Shown: piece by piece, positions 1-8,427 of the stretch | Numbering within the stretch: the stretch's first letter is position 1 | Layout: each line of letters opens with the position of its first letter | From: Chryseobacterium sp. W4I1 | Lineage (GTDB): Bacteria; Bacteroidota; Bacteroidia; Flavobacteriales; Weeksellaceae | Length of the DNA stretch: 64,000 nt | Assembly (NCBI RefSeq): GCF_030816115.1 | Contig: NZ_JAUSXQ010000001.1 | Coordinates: 3,577,001 to 3,641,000, forward strand | Reading direction: 5' to 3' | Program-made: the position numbers and the translations under genes | Notes under the pieces: generated by a model | What the model saw: only the letters and a program-made list of their open reading frames with translations | Told to the model about the DNA's origin: nothing | Database searches by the model: none

Positions 1-2
1 AG

Positions 3-86
3 AACACAGCCCTGAAAAGTTATGTGAAAAAATTTGCGATGCAGTCTAAATCCTTTACAGATACTGAAAGAGCTACTATAAAATAA
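3..86 (+). CDS. C-terminal end of an unidentified gene (partial)
   Basis: An open frame enters from the left edge and stops with TAA five bases before the next ATG. Its visible 27 residues (NTALKSYVKKF... ending ERATIK) are basic and hydrophilic. The tight spacing to the glycosyltransferase gene suggests the same plus-strand operon, presumably another flexirubin-cluster gene. The fragment is too short to name a family. Confidence 0.55.
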   Translation, partial: NTALKSYVKKFAMQSKSFTDTERATIK

Positions 87-90
87 AACA

Positions 91-1263
91 ATGACCCTTC
101 CTGAAGTACAAAATGCAATTTCTGAAAAGAAAATCTGCATTTTAATACCTACCTACAATAATGAAAAAACTCTGAAAAGAGTGATAGACGGTGTCCTGCA
201 CTACACCGGGAACATTATTGCAGTCAACGATGGTTCTACAGATACTACTTCACAGATATTGGCTCAATATCCGCAAATCACTGTGCTTTCCTTACCTGAG
301 AACAAAGGAAAAGGGAACGGACTGAAAATCGGCTTCAGAAAAGCTAAAGAGCTTGGTTATCATTATGCCATTACGATTGATTCTGACGGACAGCATTATC
401 CGGATGATATTCCTGTATTTGTAGAAGCACTGCTTAAAGAAGATAAGGATATACTTCTTATTGGTAACCGGAATATGTCACAGGATGGGATACCCAAAAA
501 AAGCAGTTTCGGAAACAGGTTTTCTAATTTCTGGTTTTGGTTTGAGACCGGAATCAAGCTGGAAGATACCCAATCCGGTTACAGATTATATCCGTTATTA
601 AAAATTCCAAAGAAATATTTTACTCCAAAATTTGAATTTGAAATTGAAATTATTGTACGGACAGCCTGGAGGCATATTCCCGTAAAGAATGTCCCAATCA
701 ATGTTTTGTATGACCCCGCAGAAAGGGTTTCCCATTTCAGACCGTTCAAAGATTTTACAAGGATCAGCATTCTGAATACTATTTTGGTGACCATTACCCT
801 TTTCTACATTATTCCGCGAAATTTCGTGTATAATTTCAAAAAAAAAAGCTTTAAAAGATTCATAAAGGAAGATGTCCTGGAAAGTGACGGCAGCAACCGT
901 ACAAAGGCATTTTCTATCGCATTGGGTGTATTTATAGGCTTATCTCCGTTTTGGGGGTTCCATACACTTCTTGTGATTTCGCTGTCAGTTTTATTTAAGC
1001 TAAATAAAGTGCTGGCTTTTGTGGCATCTAACGTAAGTCTTCCACCTTTTATTCCCTTTATTATTGCCGCTTCTTTATTTTTGGGATCACCTTTTGTACA
1101 TGGTGACAGTAATATTTTAAGCAGTGAGCTTAATTTTGAGTTAATCAAAAATAATCTGCTTCAGTATGTGATCGGGAGTGCTATTCTGGCTACTTCCATG
1201 TCTGCTCTTTGCGGGATTGTAGCGTTTATTTTCCTGAATAAACTGAATCCGGAAAATAATTAA
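91..1263 (+). CDS. family 2 glycosyltransferase with C-terminal DUF2062 domain
   Basis: A 390-residue membrane-associated glycosyltransferase. Residues about 15-225 form a GT-A fold: ILIPTYNNEKTL at the start of the sugar-nucleotide fold, VNDGSTD at 45-51, the metal-binding DSDGQ at 97-101 and DTQSGYRLY at 159-167, as in dolichol-phosphate-mannose-synthase-like GT2 enzymes. The part after about 225 is hydrophobic with several membrane segments and matches the DUF2062 pattern (ALGVFIGLSPFWGFHT at 277-291). This fusion is common in Bacteroidota aryl-polyene/flexirubin loci, where it probably modifies or helps deliver a lipid-like product; the acceptor is unknown. It follows the partial gene by 4 bases and converges on the minus-strand pigment operon. 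Family assignment is firm, role inferred. Confidence 0.85.
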   Translation: MTLPEVQNAISEKKICILIPTYNNEKTLKRVIDGVLHYTGNIIAVNDGSTDTTSQILAQYPQITVLSLPENKGKGNGLKIGFRKAKELGYHYAITIDSDGQHYPDDIPVFVEALLKEDKDILLIGNRNMSQDGIPKKSSFGNRFSNFWFWFETGIKLEDTQSGYRLYPLLKIPKKYFTPKFEFEIEIIVRTAWRHIPVKNVPINVLYDPAERVSHFRPFKDFTRISILNTILVTITLFYIIPRNFVYNFKKKSFKRFIKEDVLESDGSNRTKAFSIALGVFIGLSPFWGFHTLLVISLSVLFKLNKVLAFVASNVSLPPFIPFIIAASLFLGSPFVHGDSNILSSELNFELIKNNLLQYVIGSAILATSMSALCGIVAFIFLNKLNPENN

Positions 1264-1289
1264 TCAGCCATTAATCTTTTCGTGTATAA

Positions 1290-1655
1290 TCATTTAAATA
1301 CAACATTCGAAAACGATAAAGGACTCATAATCAGGGTAACAAATATAGCAAGTATGACCAAAACCAGCTGGTACTGATCATATGTTTTCTCTTTATCTTC
1401 TTCTTTCACTTCAAAAGTAAATCTGATCTTGTCCGGTTTGCTGATGATCAACCAGATAAACGCTAAGATAATAAGGTTCAGCACAATGGGTGCAAAAAGA
1501 AACAGTTTGCTTCCAAACCCGTCATTCTTGCCTCCATAGCCGTGAATAGGTATAATGTCAGGAATACCGCTGTATTTTGTAAGCAGGTAAACGGTATAAC
1601 CGATAATGATGATAAAAGGAATGCAGAACAGCAGTTTTATATGTTTGGGAATCAT
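1290..1655 (-). CDS. small DUF1648-domain membrane protein
   Basis: A 121-residue protein with three predicted membrane segments (about 8-26, 49-71 and 96-114). After the first segment it has IPDIIPIHGYGGKNDGFGSK, which fits the DUF1648 signature (IPxH, then a G/D/K pattern) known from SdpI-like proteins. The cytosolic stretch at 73-92 is highly charged. Its ATG overlaps the TGA of the upstream C45 gene (ATGA), so it is translationally coupled and the last gene of the pigment operon. Its function in the operon is unknown; no catalytic motif is visible. Confidence 0.75.
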   Translation of the reverse strand: MIPKHIKLLFCIPFIIIIGYTVYLLTKYSGIPDIIPIHGYGGKNDGFGSKLFLFAPIVLNLIILAFIWLIISKPDKIRFTFEVKEEDKEKTYDQYQLVLVILAIFVTLIMSPLSFSNVVFK

Positions 1656-3337
1656 TTTAGCTTCTTTAGAGTTTTCTTCAGGTACTTTTCTACATTTTGT
1701 CTGTCCGGAACTGTGGTAATTTCTTTGGTCAACGCTTTTTCAAATTCAGTTTTCGCTTTTGAAAATTCATCGATCCCAAAATAATATCTCCCGGCCTGAT
1801 AGTAGACCAGCCAATAATCCGGATTCATAGATTGATAATAAGGAATGAAATCATCACTTAATATCACATCTTTTTTGTTGTCAATGGCATTGCTCACTTC
1901 TGTTCCCAGTACTTTTGACATTTCATAATTATTGAATGCTTCCGAATCTGCAAAAGGATCTCTGGTGATATTACGTGCTGTTTTTGCCTTCAAACTTTCT
2001 TCCAAATTCTTTCCGGAAAAAATTTTATTCAGATCATAACAGACAAATTCTCCCAACTGATAAGGGTTCGAAGAAACCCATACGAGCCTTTTTTCAGGTG
2101 AGAAAATGACCGCATGGTGAGCTAGCAGCTGATTGATTGCTTTTTCATTTCCGTAGCCAATCTTTTGGTCCTTTAAACCTGATTTATCCCGTAAGATAGC
2201 AGCCATTTTCTCAGGATTGAGCTTTTTCTTTTCCTGGAGAAGCTCCTGAAGCTTTTCATAACGGTATTCGGAATGGCTTTCTATGATATGTTTCTGGTTT
2301 CTTTTGTCATCTTTATAGACCTCGGATTGAAAATGATTGGTACAATACACTTTGCTGGTATTTTCCACCCTGTAGACTCCGAAGTTTTCAGGGGAAACCT
2401 CAATAATCACTGCATTTTTATCATGAGCGCTTCCGACCAGAATAGATTCGGAAACAAAAACTTTTCTCTTCTTGGCAATAGCGATGGCCTCGTTAATATT
2501 TCCCGCATACTGCAGAATTTCCCTTGTCACAAGAGAGATCGGGGTTTTAGCGGATAGTGGGATCTTAGATTTTCCGGCATTAATCGTAACTGTTATTCCT
2601 TCTTTATTCATTCCAGAAACTACGCCTATCATTCCCGGCCAGCTAACGGACATGTATGGAATTCCGGCTTCCGGTTCTACAAATTCGATCAGCTTATTTT
2701 TAGCAAACTCATCTCCTACATAAAAGTCGAAGTTTCTTCCAATCAATAGTTCTCCGTCTTCCGTATTTTCATTCCAGACGGCAAGCGAAGTACAGCCTAC
2801 CATGGCCAGATCCTGCATGGCATGGCCAATGTCGTGAGCGCCGTGAAGATATAAGTTCCGAAGGTATTTTGGAGCAATAAAATTGTACTTGTCTGAGGAA
2901 TACTGTGACAGCCCGTACAATTCTGCCTGATAGTCATCTCTTACATTCAGGTACATTTTCCTGTTGTACCATTTCAAAAATCCACGAAGAAGCTTTTGTT
3001 TAAATTTTGACGGAACAAAGCCTTCGACTTTTGAGAAGAAGATCTCTTCCTGCTGCTGCATCAGGTTTTGAGTCAGCGCACCGTTATTATATCCTAACTG
3101 TAAAGGATTTCCTTTAATATATAGTTCCCAGAGCTGCTGTCTGTTTTTGGTTAAATAATTCTGATTAAAGCTGAATGTAGAATCATTGATCTTATTGACC
3201 TTCGGTATTTCCAGTGTATACTTACTGATATCAGGAACATGATGAACCGATTTAGAAACGCCGCATGAAATAAGGGTAATAGCCAAAAGAAATTGAATTC
3301 CCCGGAATGCTAAAGCGAATCTGTTATTCTTTTTCAT
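1652..3337 (-). CDS. C45-family autoproteolytic acyltransferase/hydrolase-like lipoprotein
   Basis: A 561-residue protein. The N-terminus is a lipoprotein signal with lipobox LISC (Cys25), placing it on the periplasmic face or outer membrane. The central domain resembles acyl-CoA:6-aminopenicillanic acid acyltransferase (peptidase family C45, Ntn-hydrolase fold): VGCTSLAVWNENTEDG with candidate nucleophile Cys182, then GRNFDFY at 200-206 and a Ntn-like NAGKS region. The C-terminus (about 505-561) looks like one TPR unit. Such proteins recur next to the CrtI-like oxidase in flexirubin loci. Since the family can make or hydrolyse amide and ester bonds, a role in joining the polyene acid to its resorcinol is an attractive guess, not shown by sequence. 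It overlaps the upstream gene by 14 bases and the downstream gene by 4. Confidence 0.8.
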   Translation of the reverse strand: MKKNNRFALAFRGIQFLLAITLISCGVSKSVHHVPDISKYTLEIPKVNKINDSTFSFNQNYLTKNRQQLWELYIKGNPLQLGYNNGALTQNLMQQQEEIFFSKVEGFVPSKFKQKLLRGFLKWYNRKMYLNVRDDYQAELYGLSQYSSDKYNFIAPKYLRNLYLHGAHDIGHAMQDLAMVGCTSLAVWNENTEDGELLIGRNFDFYVGDEFAKNKLIEFVEPEAGIPYMSVSWPGMIGVVSGMNKEGITVTINAGKSKIPLSAKTPISLVTREILQYAGNINEAIAIAKKRKVFVSESILVGSAHDKNAVIIEVSPENFGVYRVENTSKVYCTNHFQSEVYKDDKRNQKHIIESHSEYRYEKLQELLQEKKKLNPEKMAAILRDKSGLKDQKIGYGNEKAINQLLAHHAVIFSPEKRLVWVSSNPYQLGEFVCYDLNKIFSGKNLEESLKAKTARNITRDPFADSEAFNNYEMSKVLGTEVSNAIDNKKDVILSDDFIPYYQSMNPDYWLVYYQAGRYYFGIDEFSKAKTEFEKALTKEITTVPDRQNVEKYLKKTLKKLK

Positions 3338-4859
3338 TGGTATTAATCATTTGTTTCAGGCGTCGATCTACCACTTCTTTTCCGATAATTTCTGCACAGG
3401 TATTAAATGCACCGATCGTTACTCCCAGAATTCCGTGCATATTGACCGACTGTCCTGTCAGGAACAGATTATCGGTCTTGGTACGTGGAGAAACCATTGT
3501 TTTAAGCGGATTATCAGAGCTTTTCATGTATCCGTACATATTTCCTTCAAAACTGCCGATGTAGTCTCTGTAAGACAGTGGAGATGAAGTATAGATGTTT
3601 TTTATGGAATGCCTCAGGTTTGGAATTTTCTTTTCTAAGGCACTGATCATCTTTTCTGCTTTTTCCAGCTTGAACTGTTCGTATTTCAACCCTCTATCGT
3701 GTTCTTCCGCAACAGTATTTACTGTTTTTTCCCAGGCTTTAACCTCATCAAAATCCATATAGGAGATCGCAGTAAGGCTTTCCGCATAATCGGGGTGATG
3801 TTTAGAGGGGGTGGAAGAAAGCATATAGGTTTCCGGCCAGCTGTCTTTTCTGTAACGGAATGCGTTCCATACCATTTCTTCTAATGAATAATGGTAAATA
3901 TTATAATTAAAATTCGGCAGTGACTGTGGTTTTAAAACCAGGTAAACACTGAAACACGATGAAACAGGTTCCCAGCTCATCACGCGGTTCAAAAAAGATT
4001 TCCTCAGTCTTTCTTCTCCGATCAGCTTGATGAAAGAACGGATGTCTATATTTGAAATAAATTTCTTCGCGGCATATTCTTTTCCGGATTTTGTTTTTAC
4101 GGAAGACAAAACTCCAGCTTCGTTGAAAATAAATCCCGAAACCTCAGAATGTTTGTGCACTTCTACCCCGTACTGGCGAAGTTTTTTGATCAGGAGTTTA
4201 GTGATCTGGCTTCCTCCTTTAACACACTTGTAAGCACTCTGGATGTAAGAATTCACAGTGAGTGCATGCACATAGAATGGTATATTTTCCGAGTCTCCGC
4301 CATATAAAAAATTGGAGCCGAGCAATACGGCCTGGAGTTTTTTATCCTGGGTCACAGACTCTATAAATCTTTTGGTATTAAGGTGGAGAATCTCCTCATT
4401 ATAGCTGTCTTTACCAATCACCTGATACCTTGGAAACTGTGCACAAACATACTGAATCTCTTCACAGTAGCTTTCTAAGTTTTGTCTTTCGTTCGGGAAA
4501 AAGGCTGCAAGCTGTTCAACAAAATTTTCATAGCCCTGTGCATGAGGATATTCGACGTTTTCATCACCAAAAGAAATCCTGTCGTAGCCCTCTTCATTCA
4601 TTTGGTGAAGTTCCAGCTCATCCATAATTTCAAGATAGGAAAAGAACTGATGGAGATTCTGTCCTTTTGAAAGGCCGCCCAGATAATGAACTCCGGTATC
4701 GAAGATGAGTTTATCTCTTGAAAAAGTCTGCAGGTTTCCGCCATACTGGTTATTTTTCTCCAGAACGCAGACCTTCAGACCTTCTTTGGCCAAAATAAGA
4801 GCCGAAACAAGGCCTCCCAATCCGCTACCGATCACAAGTATGTCGTATTCTTTTTTCAA
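3324..4859 (-). CDS. phytoene desaturase / retinol saturase-like FAD oxidoreductase
   Basis: A 511-residue flavoprotein of the CrtI/retinol-saturase family. The dinucleotide-binding motif VIGSGLGGLVSALILAKEG occupies residues 9-27, followed by EKNNQYGGNLQTF. Near the C-terminus, FLTGQSVNMHGILGVTIGA is the usual second FAD-contact segment. Acting in the pigment operon, it probably oxidises, reduces or isomerises the polyene chain. The only plausible start is a TTG at 4859: an in-frame TAA lies ten codons upstream and no ATG or GTG is near the nucleotide-binding fold. It lies about 150 bases downstream of the acyltransferase gene and overlaps the C45 gene by 14 bases. Confidence 0.85.
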   Translation of the reverse strand: MKKEYDILVIGSGLGGLVSALILAKEGLKVCVLEKNNQYGGNLQTFSRDKLIFDTGVHYLGGLSKGQNLHQFFSYLEIMDELELHQMNEEGYDRISFGDENVEYPHAQGYENFVEQLAAFFPNERQNLESYCEEIQYVCAQFPRYQVIGKDSYNEEILHLNTKRFIESVTQDKKLQAVLLGSNFLYGGDSENIPFYVHALTVNSYIQSAYKCVKGGSQITKLLIKKLRQYGVEVHKHSEVSGFIFNEAGVLSSVKTKSGKEYAAKKFISNIDIRSFIKLIGEERLRKSFLNRVMSWEPVSSCFSVYLVLKPQSLPNFNYNIYHYSLEEMVWNAFRYRKDSWPETYMLSSTPSKHHPDYAESLTAISYMDFDEVKAWEKTVNTVAEEHDRGLKYEQFKLEKAEKMISALEKKIPNLRHSIKNIYTSSPLSYRDYIGSFEGNMYGYMKSSDNPLKTMVSPRTKTDNLFLTGQSVNMHGILGVTIGAFNTCAEIIGKEVVDRRLKQMINTNEKE

Positions 4860-5007
4860 AAGGAGGAAAAGTGTGTGTGTTTAATTCAAAAAATTAAGAA
4901 ATTCCGGGATGATAATCAATCTAAATAGCCAACTGAAAGTGTTTGATCCTGAATCTGTTTAATGATCTGAGCTTATTTATTAGTTTTAAGGGATAAAATT
5001 AGAAAAA

Positions 5008-5892
5008 TTAATCAATATCATCCCAAAAATCGAAATAATTGAACCATTGAAGGGGATATTTTTTGATCATAGATTCCAGGTTCTGTACGTAAGAGTTGAG
5101 AAGTCCCTGAGAATCACGGTTTTTGATATTCTGTGCCAGTCTTGCATAAAGATGATAATGAAGATTTTTTTCTTTCATCACATAGACATAGACTACAGGA
5201 ACCCCAAGACGGGAGGCAATAAGAAAAGGTCCAGCCGGAAATTTAGCCTTTTTTCCCAGCAGGTCTGCCTCCAGATATTTTGACCCTTCAAAATAACGGT
5301 CTCCTGTGAAGCAGATCAGTTCGTTATCCGATAAAGCTTTATTGATCTCGAAAATATGGGACATATCATCTTTAACATAGATAAATTTGATATTGCTCTG
5401 TTTTACGGAAACACTTTCAAGATATTCTTTAATGACGGTTACTTCCTGATCGGTAGTGACCAGATTGATCTGACAGTCAAAATCAATATCTGCGAAAAAA
5501 TGTTCTGCAATTTCAAAATTCCCGATATGGGCACTGATAAGAACACCACCTTTTTTTTCAGCTAAAAGGTTCTTAAGGTTTTCCACTCCGTCAAATTCAT
5601 AGGTGTATTTTTCCCTTAATCCTGCAGAAATGGCTGTTTTATCAATGAGCACTTTTCCAAAGGTAAAATAGCTTTTGAAAATAGAAATTTTTGATTTCCA
5701 ATATCCGTAATCAAGTCTTTTGTGAAAATAATAAGCAATGTAGCGGTTGCTTTTTCTAAGAAACAAAAAGTAATAGGAAGCTACAAAATAGAGCACAACG
5801 TATGAACTCCTGATCCCGATATTTCTAATACACCACACGAATATTTTATATCCTAATATGGTTCCTTTAGATTTACCTTTCCACTTGTTCAT
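5008..5892 (-). CDS. lysophospholipid acyltransferase-like protein (LpxL/HtrB superfamily)
   Basis: A 294-residue protein with an N-terminal membrane-associated stretch (about 28-46) and the acyltransferase motif AHIGNFEIAEHF, giving an HX4E pair (His122, Glu127) where classical enzymes have HX4D; HX4E is usual for LpxL-like proteins. Further family features are TGDRYFEGSKYLEADLLG and FPAGPFLIASRLGVPVVYVY. In aryl-polyene and flexirubin clusters such acyltransferases act on the polyketide chain or its lipid anchor; the exact acyl transfer is not known here. It lies downstream of the ACP gene across a palindromic repeat, in the same direction. Confidence 0.85.
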   Translation of the reverse strand: MNKWKGKSKGTILGYKIFVWCIRNIGIRSSYVVLYFVASYYFLFLRKSNRYIAYYFHKRLDYGYWKSKISIFKSYFTFGKVLIDKTAISAGLREKYTYEFDGVENLKNLLAEKKGGVLISAHIGNFEIAEHFFADIDFDCQINLVTTDQEVTVIKEYLESVSVKQSNIKFIYVKDDMSHIFEINKALSDNELICFTGDRYFEGSKYLEADLLGKKAKFPAGPFLIASRLGVPVVYVYVMKEKNLHYHLYARLAQNIKNRDSQGLLNSYVQNLESMIKKYPLQWFNYFDFWDDID

Positions 5893-5896
5893 ATAT

Positions 5897-5987
5897 ACAA
5901 TTTACCAATTTATCAATGTACCAGTGTAGCAATTACTTCAACCGAAATATTGTTACACTGGTACATTGTTTTATTGTTACATTATTA
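5897..5987. repeat. intergenic palindromic repeat, copy A
   Basis: The spacer between the ACP and acyltransferase genes carries an inverted repeat. Arm 5914-5933 (CAATGTACCAGTGTAGCAAT) pairs with 5949-5968 (ATTGTTACACTGGTACATTG) with one mismatch around a 15-base loop. The flanks (TACCAATTTATCAATG and TTATTGTTACATTA) extend the weaker pairing. Related copies lie at 7497-7611 and 50022-50098, so this is a dispersed element. In RNA it would form a stable hairpin inside the operon transcript. Confidence 0.8.
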
Positions 5988-6010
5988 AAAAAATAAAGTT
6001 CAATCGATAG

Positions 6011-6265
6011 TTATGCGTTTTTGGCGGCTATTTTGTTTTCAATGGTTGTGTAGAAGTCATCAAATGTGATCATTTGTTTAAAATCTGCCTCTCCCAATTT
6101 CACTCCGAAATTAGATTCAATTACTACGACCATATCAATATAGTCAAGGCTGTCCAGCCCAAGCGTCTTTTTCAGGTTGGCATCATTGCTGATCTCATCA
6201 CCATCTACCTCGAATTCGTTTACTAAGAAATCATTAACGATGTCAACAATTTTTTCCCTTTCCAT
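6011..6265 (-). CDS. acyl carrier protein
   Basis: An 84-residue acidic carrier protein. The phosphopantetheine attachment motif is LGLDSLDYIDMVV, with the modified serine at residue 39 counted from MEREK. The length and helix pattern (VDIVNDFLVNEFEVD..., then MVVVIESNFGVKLGEADF) fit an AcpP-type protein. I place the start at the ATG at 6265, 4 bases after the ketosynthase stop; an in-frame TTG at 6277 would overlap that gene and add four residues. In this operon it should tether the growing aryl polyene chain for the ketosynthase and ketoreductase upstream. Confidence 0.92.
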   Translation of the reverse strand: MEREKIVDIVNDFLVNEFEVDGDEISNDANLKKTLGLDSLDYIDMVVVIESNFGVKLGEADFKQMITFDDFYTTIENKIAAKNA

Positions 6266-6269
6266 GTTT

Positions 6270-7490
6270 TTAATCAAATTTTTTAACTATTAATGCGGAA
6301 TTGGTTCCCCCAAATCCGAAAGAATTTGACAAAAATACGTCAATTTTTTGGTTTTTCGTTTTTGAGACCAAATTTATCTTTTTCGCCTCATCGTCAGGGT
6401 TTTCCAGGTTGATATTCGGGGCTACAAAATCATTCTGCATCATCAGAATTGAGTAGACTACTTCACTTGCACCTGCCATCCAGCATTCGTGACCGGTCAT
6501 AGATTTGGTAGAACTTACGGGAATCTCACTTCCAAAGATCTCGTAGATCGCCTTCGCTTCATTGGCATCCCCGATTGGGGTAGACGTTGCATGGGCATTA
6601 ATATAATCAATATCCTCGGCTTTCAATCCGGACTGTTTCAGCGCTCGTTCCATCGCTAAAGCAGGTCCGTCAACATTTGGTGTCGAAATATGTCCACCGT
6701 TTGACGAAAAACCGTAACCTACAATTTCTGCAAGAATGGTAGCTCCTCTTTTTTGAGCAGATTCTAAGCTTTCCACAATAAGGCTGGCTCCTCCTCCGCT
6801 TGGGATCAGACCGTCTCTTCCGGAATCAAAAGGTCTTGATGCTTTTGTAGGTTCATCTTCTCTCACAGAAAAAACACCCAACCCATCAAAACTAGCCATT
6901 GAATATTTATTGGTTTCCTGAGCTCCACCACAGATAATCATATCCTGAAAACCGTTTCTGATCATCATATAGGCCAGTCCCAAAGAATGGGAACCGCTGG
7001 CGCAGGCTGCACTGATGGTAAGATTGATTCCTCTCAGTTTAAAAATCGTTGAAAGGTTCATGGTCACAGTAGAATTCATTGATTTAAAGATCGCTCCGGA
7101 TCCCATCAATGTGGTATCTTTCTTTTCTCTGGCAATATCGATAGATTCTACCACAGCCTGAGAAACACTGTCGTTTCCGTATAAAATGCCGACTTCATTG
7201 GCATCCAGAAAATCCTGATCTATACCAGCTTGCTTCAAGGCATCACTAGTGGCAAGATAGGCATATTCGCTTTCCTCCCCCATGCTTACCCGCTGGCGTC
7301 TGTTGAGTAGATTCTTCAGATCCGGTTTCGGGACTACACCAGTAAGGCCTGACCTGAATCCGAATTCTTTTCTTTCCTGTACTAAAGCAATACCGGATTT
7401 TCCTTGATATAGGGATTCTTTGACTTCCTGCAAAGAGGTCCCGATGCAAGAATAAATTCCCATCCCGGTAATTACAACCCTATTTTCCAT
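6270..7490 (-). CDS. beta-ketoacyl-ACP synthase (KAS II/FabF-like), aryl polyene type
   Basis: A 406-residue thiolase-fold enzyme that condenses malonyl-ACP with the aryl-primed chain. It has all three catalytic residues of the FabF class: Cys163 in SAACASGSHS, His300 in NAHATSTPIGD and His334 in STKSMTGHECWMAG. The C-terminal FGFGGTN is also present. The frame stays open 26 codons further upstream, but that extension is translated palindromic repeat, so the start is the ATG at 7490 giving MENRVVITGMG, typical for the family. The ACP gene starts 4 bases after its stop. Whether it primes or elongates cannot be told from sequence. Confidence 0.92.
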   Translation of the reverse strand: MENRVVITGMGIYSCIGTSLQEVKESLYQGKSGIALVQERKEFGFRSGLTGVVPKPDLKNLLNRRQRVSMGEESEYAYLATSDALKQAGIDQDFLDANEVGILYGNDSVSQAVVESIDIAREKKDTTLMGSGAIFKSMNSTVTMNLSTIFKLRGINLTISAACASGSHSLGLAYMMIRNGFQDMIICGGAQETNKYSMASFDGLGVFSVREDEPTKASRPFDSGRDGLIPSGGGASLIVESLESAQKRGATILAEIVGYGFSSNGGHISTPNVDGPALAMERALKQSGLKAEDIDYINAHATSTPIGDANEAKAIYEIFGSEIPVSSTKSMTGHECWMAGASEVVYSILMMQNDFVAPNINLENPDDEAKKINLVSKTKNQKIDVFLSNSFGFGGTNSALIVKKFD

Positions 7491-7496
7491 GTCTTT

Positions 7497-7611
7497 ATAT
7501 TTAAATGTAACAATGTATCGGTTTAACAATGTAACAATACTATTGAGCGCACAGCAACATTGTTGCACTGGTAAATTGTTATATTGCTACATTATTATAT
7601 TGTTACATTAT
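7497..7611. repeat. intergenic palindromic repeat, copy B
   Basis: The whole spacer between the ketoreductase and ketosynthase genes is repeat. The left arm (AATGTAACAATGTATCGG, then TTAACAATGTAACAAT) is complementary to the right arm (ATTGTTGCACTGGTAAATTG, then TTATATTGCTACATTA and ATTGTTACATTA). It shares the TTG(T/C)(T/A)ACA(T/C)TGGTA core with copy A at 5897-5987. It falsely lengthens the open frame of the ketosynthase gene. Confidence 0.75.
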
Positions 7612-8343
7612 TTATGAGTAGATTCCTCCGTTGATATTCACTACTTCCCCGGTAATGTATGATGCTTTTCGGGATGCTAAAAATGCAACCAGATCTGCTA
7701 CTTCTTCTGCTTCTCCAAACCTGTTGGCCGGGATCATTGCTTTCAGTTCGTCTTCATTAAAATCCTGTGTCATATCAGTTCTGATAAACCCGGGAGCTAC
7801 TGCATTTACTGTGATATTTCTTTTAGCCACTTCCTGAGCCAGCGCTTTTGTAGCACCTACCAAAGCTCCTTTTGCTGCAGAATAATTGGTCTGCCCTGCC
7901 GTTCCTTTTACCCCGGAAACAGAAACCATATTAATAATTCTTCCGTATTTATTGCGTAGAAGCTTCTGTATAAAGAAGTTAGTTACGTTAAAAAAGCCGT
8001 TTAAGCTTGTGTTAATGACACTGTCCCAGTCTTCACGCTGCATCCACATGAACAGGCCATCTCTTGTAATTCCGGCGTTGTTTATGATTACCTCAACAAT
8101 GGCATCAGGGTTTCTGTCCTGCCATTCTGTCAAAACATGCTGGCTTTCTTCAGCATTGGCAACATCAAACTTAAGGATCTCTCCTGTGGCCCCCAATTCT
8201 TCTACTTTAGACAAAGTTTCCTTTGCTGCAGCTTCATTTGAAGCGTAGTTGATAAGTATATGATAATTTTTTTCTTCCGCCAGTTTTATACAGACCGCCC
8301 TTCCAATTCCCCTGGAGCCGCCTGTGACAATTGCACATTTCAT
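7612..8343 (-). CDS. fabG: 3-oxoacyl-ACP reductase, SDR family (FabG-like)
   Basis: A 243-residue short-chain dehydrogenase. It shows the NADP-binding TGGSRGIG at 7-14, the structural NNAG at 88-91 and the catalytic Ser141, Tyr154 and Lys158 (YSAAK). The C-terminal VNINGG is standard. It should reduce the 3-keto group after each condensation of the polyene chain. The start ATG at 8343 gives the usual short FabG N-terminus. It is the second gene of the operon, between the ammonia-lyase and ketosynthase. The symbol reflects family likeness; a pigment-specific paralogue is likely rather than the primary fatty acid enzyme. Confidence 0.88.
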   Translation of the reverse strand: MKCAIVTGGSRGIGRAVCIKLAEEKNYHILINYASNEAAAKETLSKVEELGATGEILKFDVANAEESQHVLTEWQDRNPDAIVEVIINNAGITRDGLFMWMQREDWDSVINTSLNGFFNVTNFFIQKLLRNKYGRIINMVSVSGVKGTAGQTNYSAAKGALVGATKALAQEVAKRNITVNAVAPGFIRTDMTQDFNEDELKAMIPANRFGEAEEVADLVAFLASRKASYITGEVVNINGGIYS

Positions 8344-8377
8344 GTGTTAGTGTTTAGTTAGTTTTAGTTTTTTAAGT

Positions 8378-8427
8378 CAATGTAATTTATAGTGTAAGAC
8401 AATTGATGATTCTTACTAATTACATTG
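8378..8427. repeat. short inverted repeat between ammonia-lyase and fabG
   Basis: CAATGTAATT at 8378-8387 and AATTACATTG at 8418-8427 are perfect 10-base complements. The second arm covers the stop codon of the lyase gene. The CAATGTAA core resembles the dispersed palindromic repeats nearby, so it may be a reduced copy. There is no U-run, so it is not a simple terminator. Confidence 0.4.

Noticed and set aside
7491..7568. N-terminal extension of the ketosynthase frame (starting MQQCCC)
   Set aside because: These 26 codons are the palindromic repeat read as protein; the conserved enzyme begins at MENRVVITGMG (7490).
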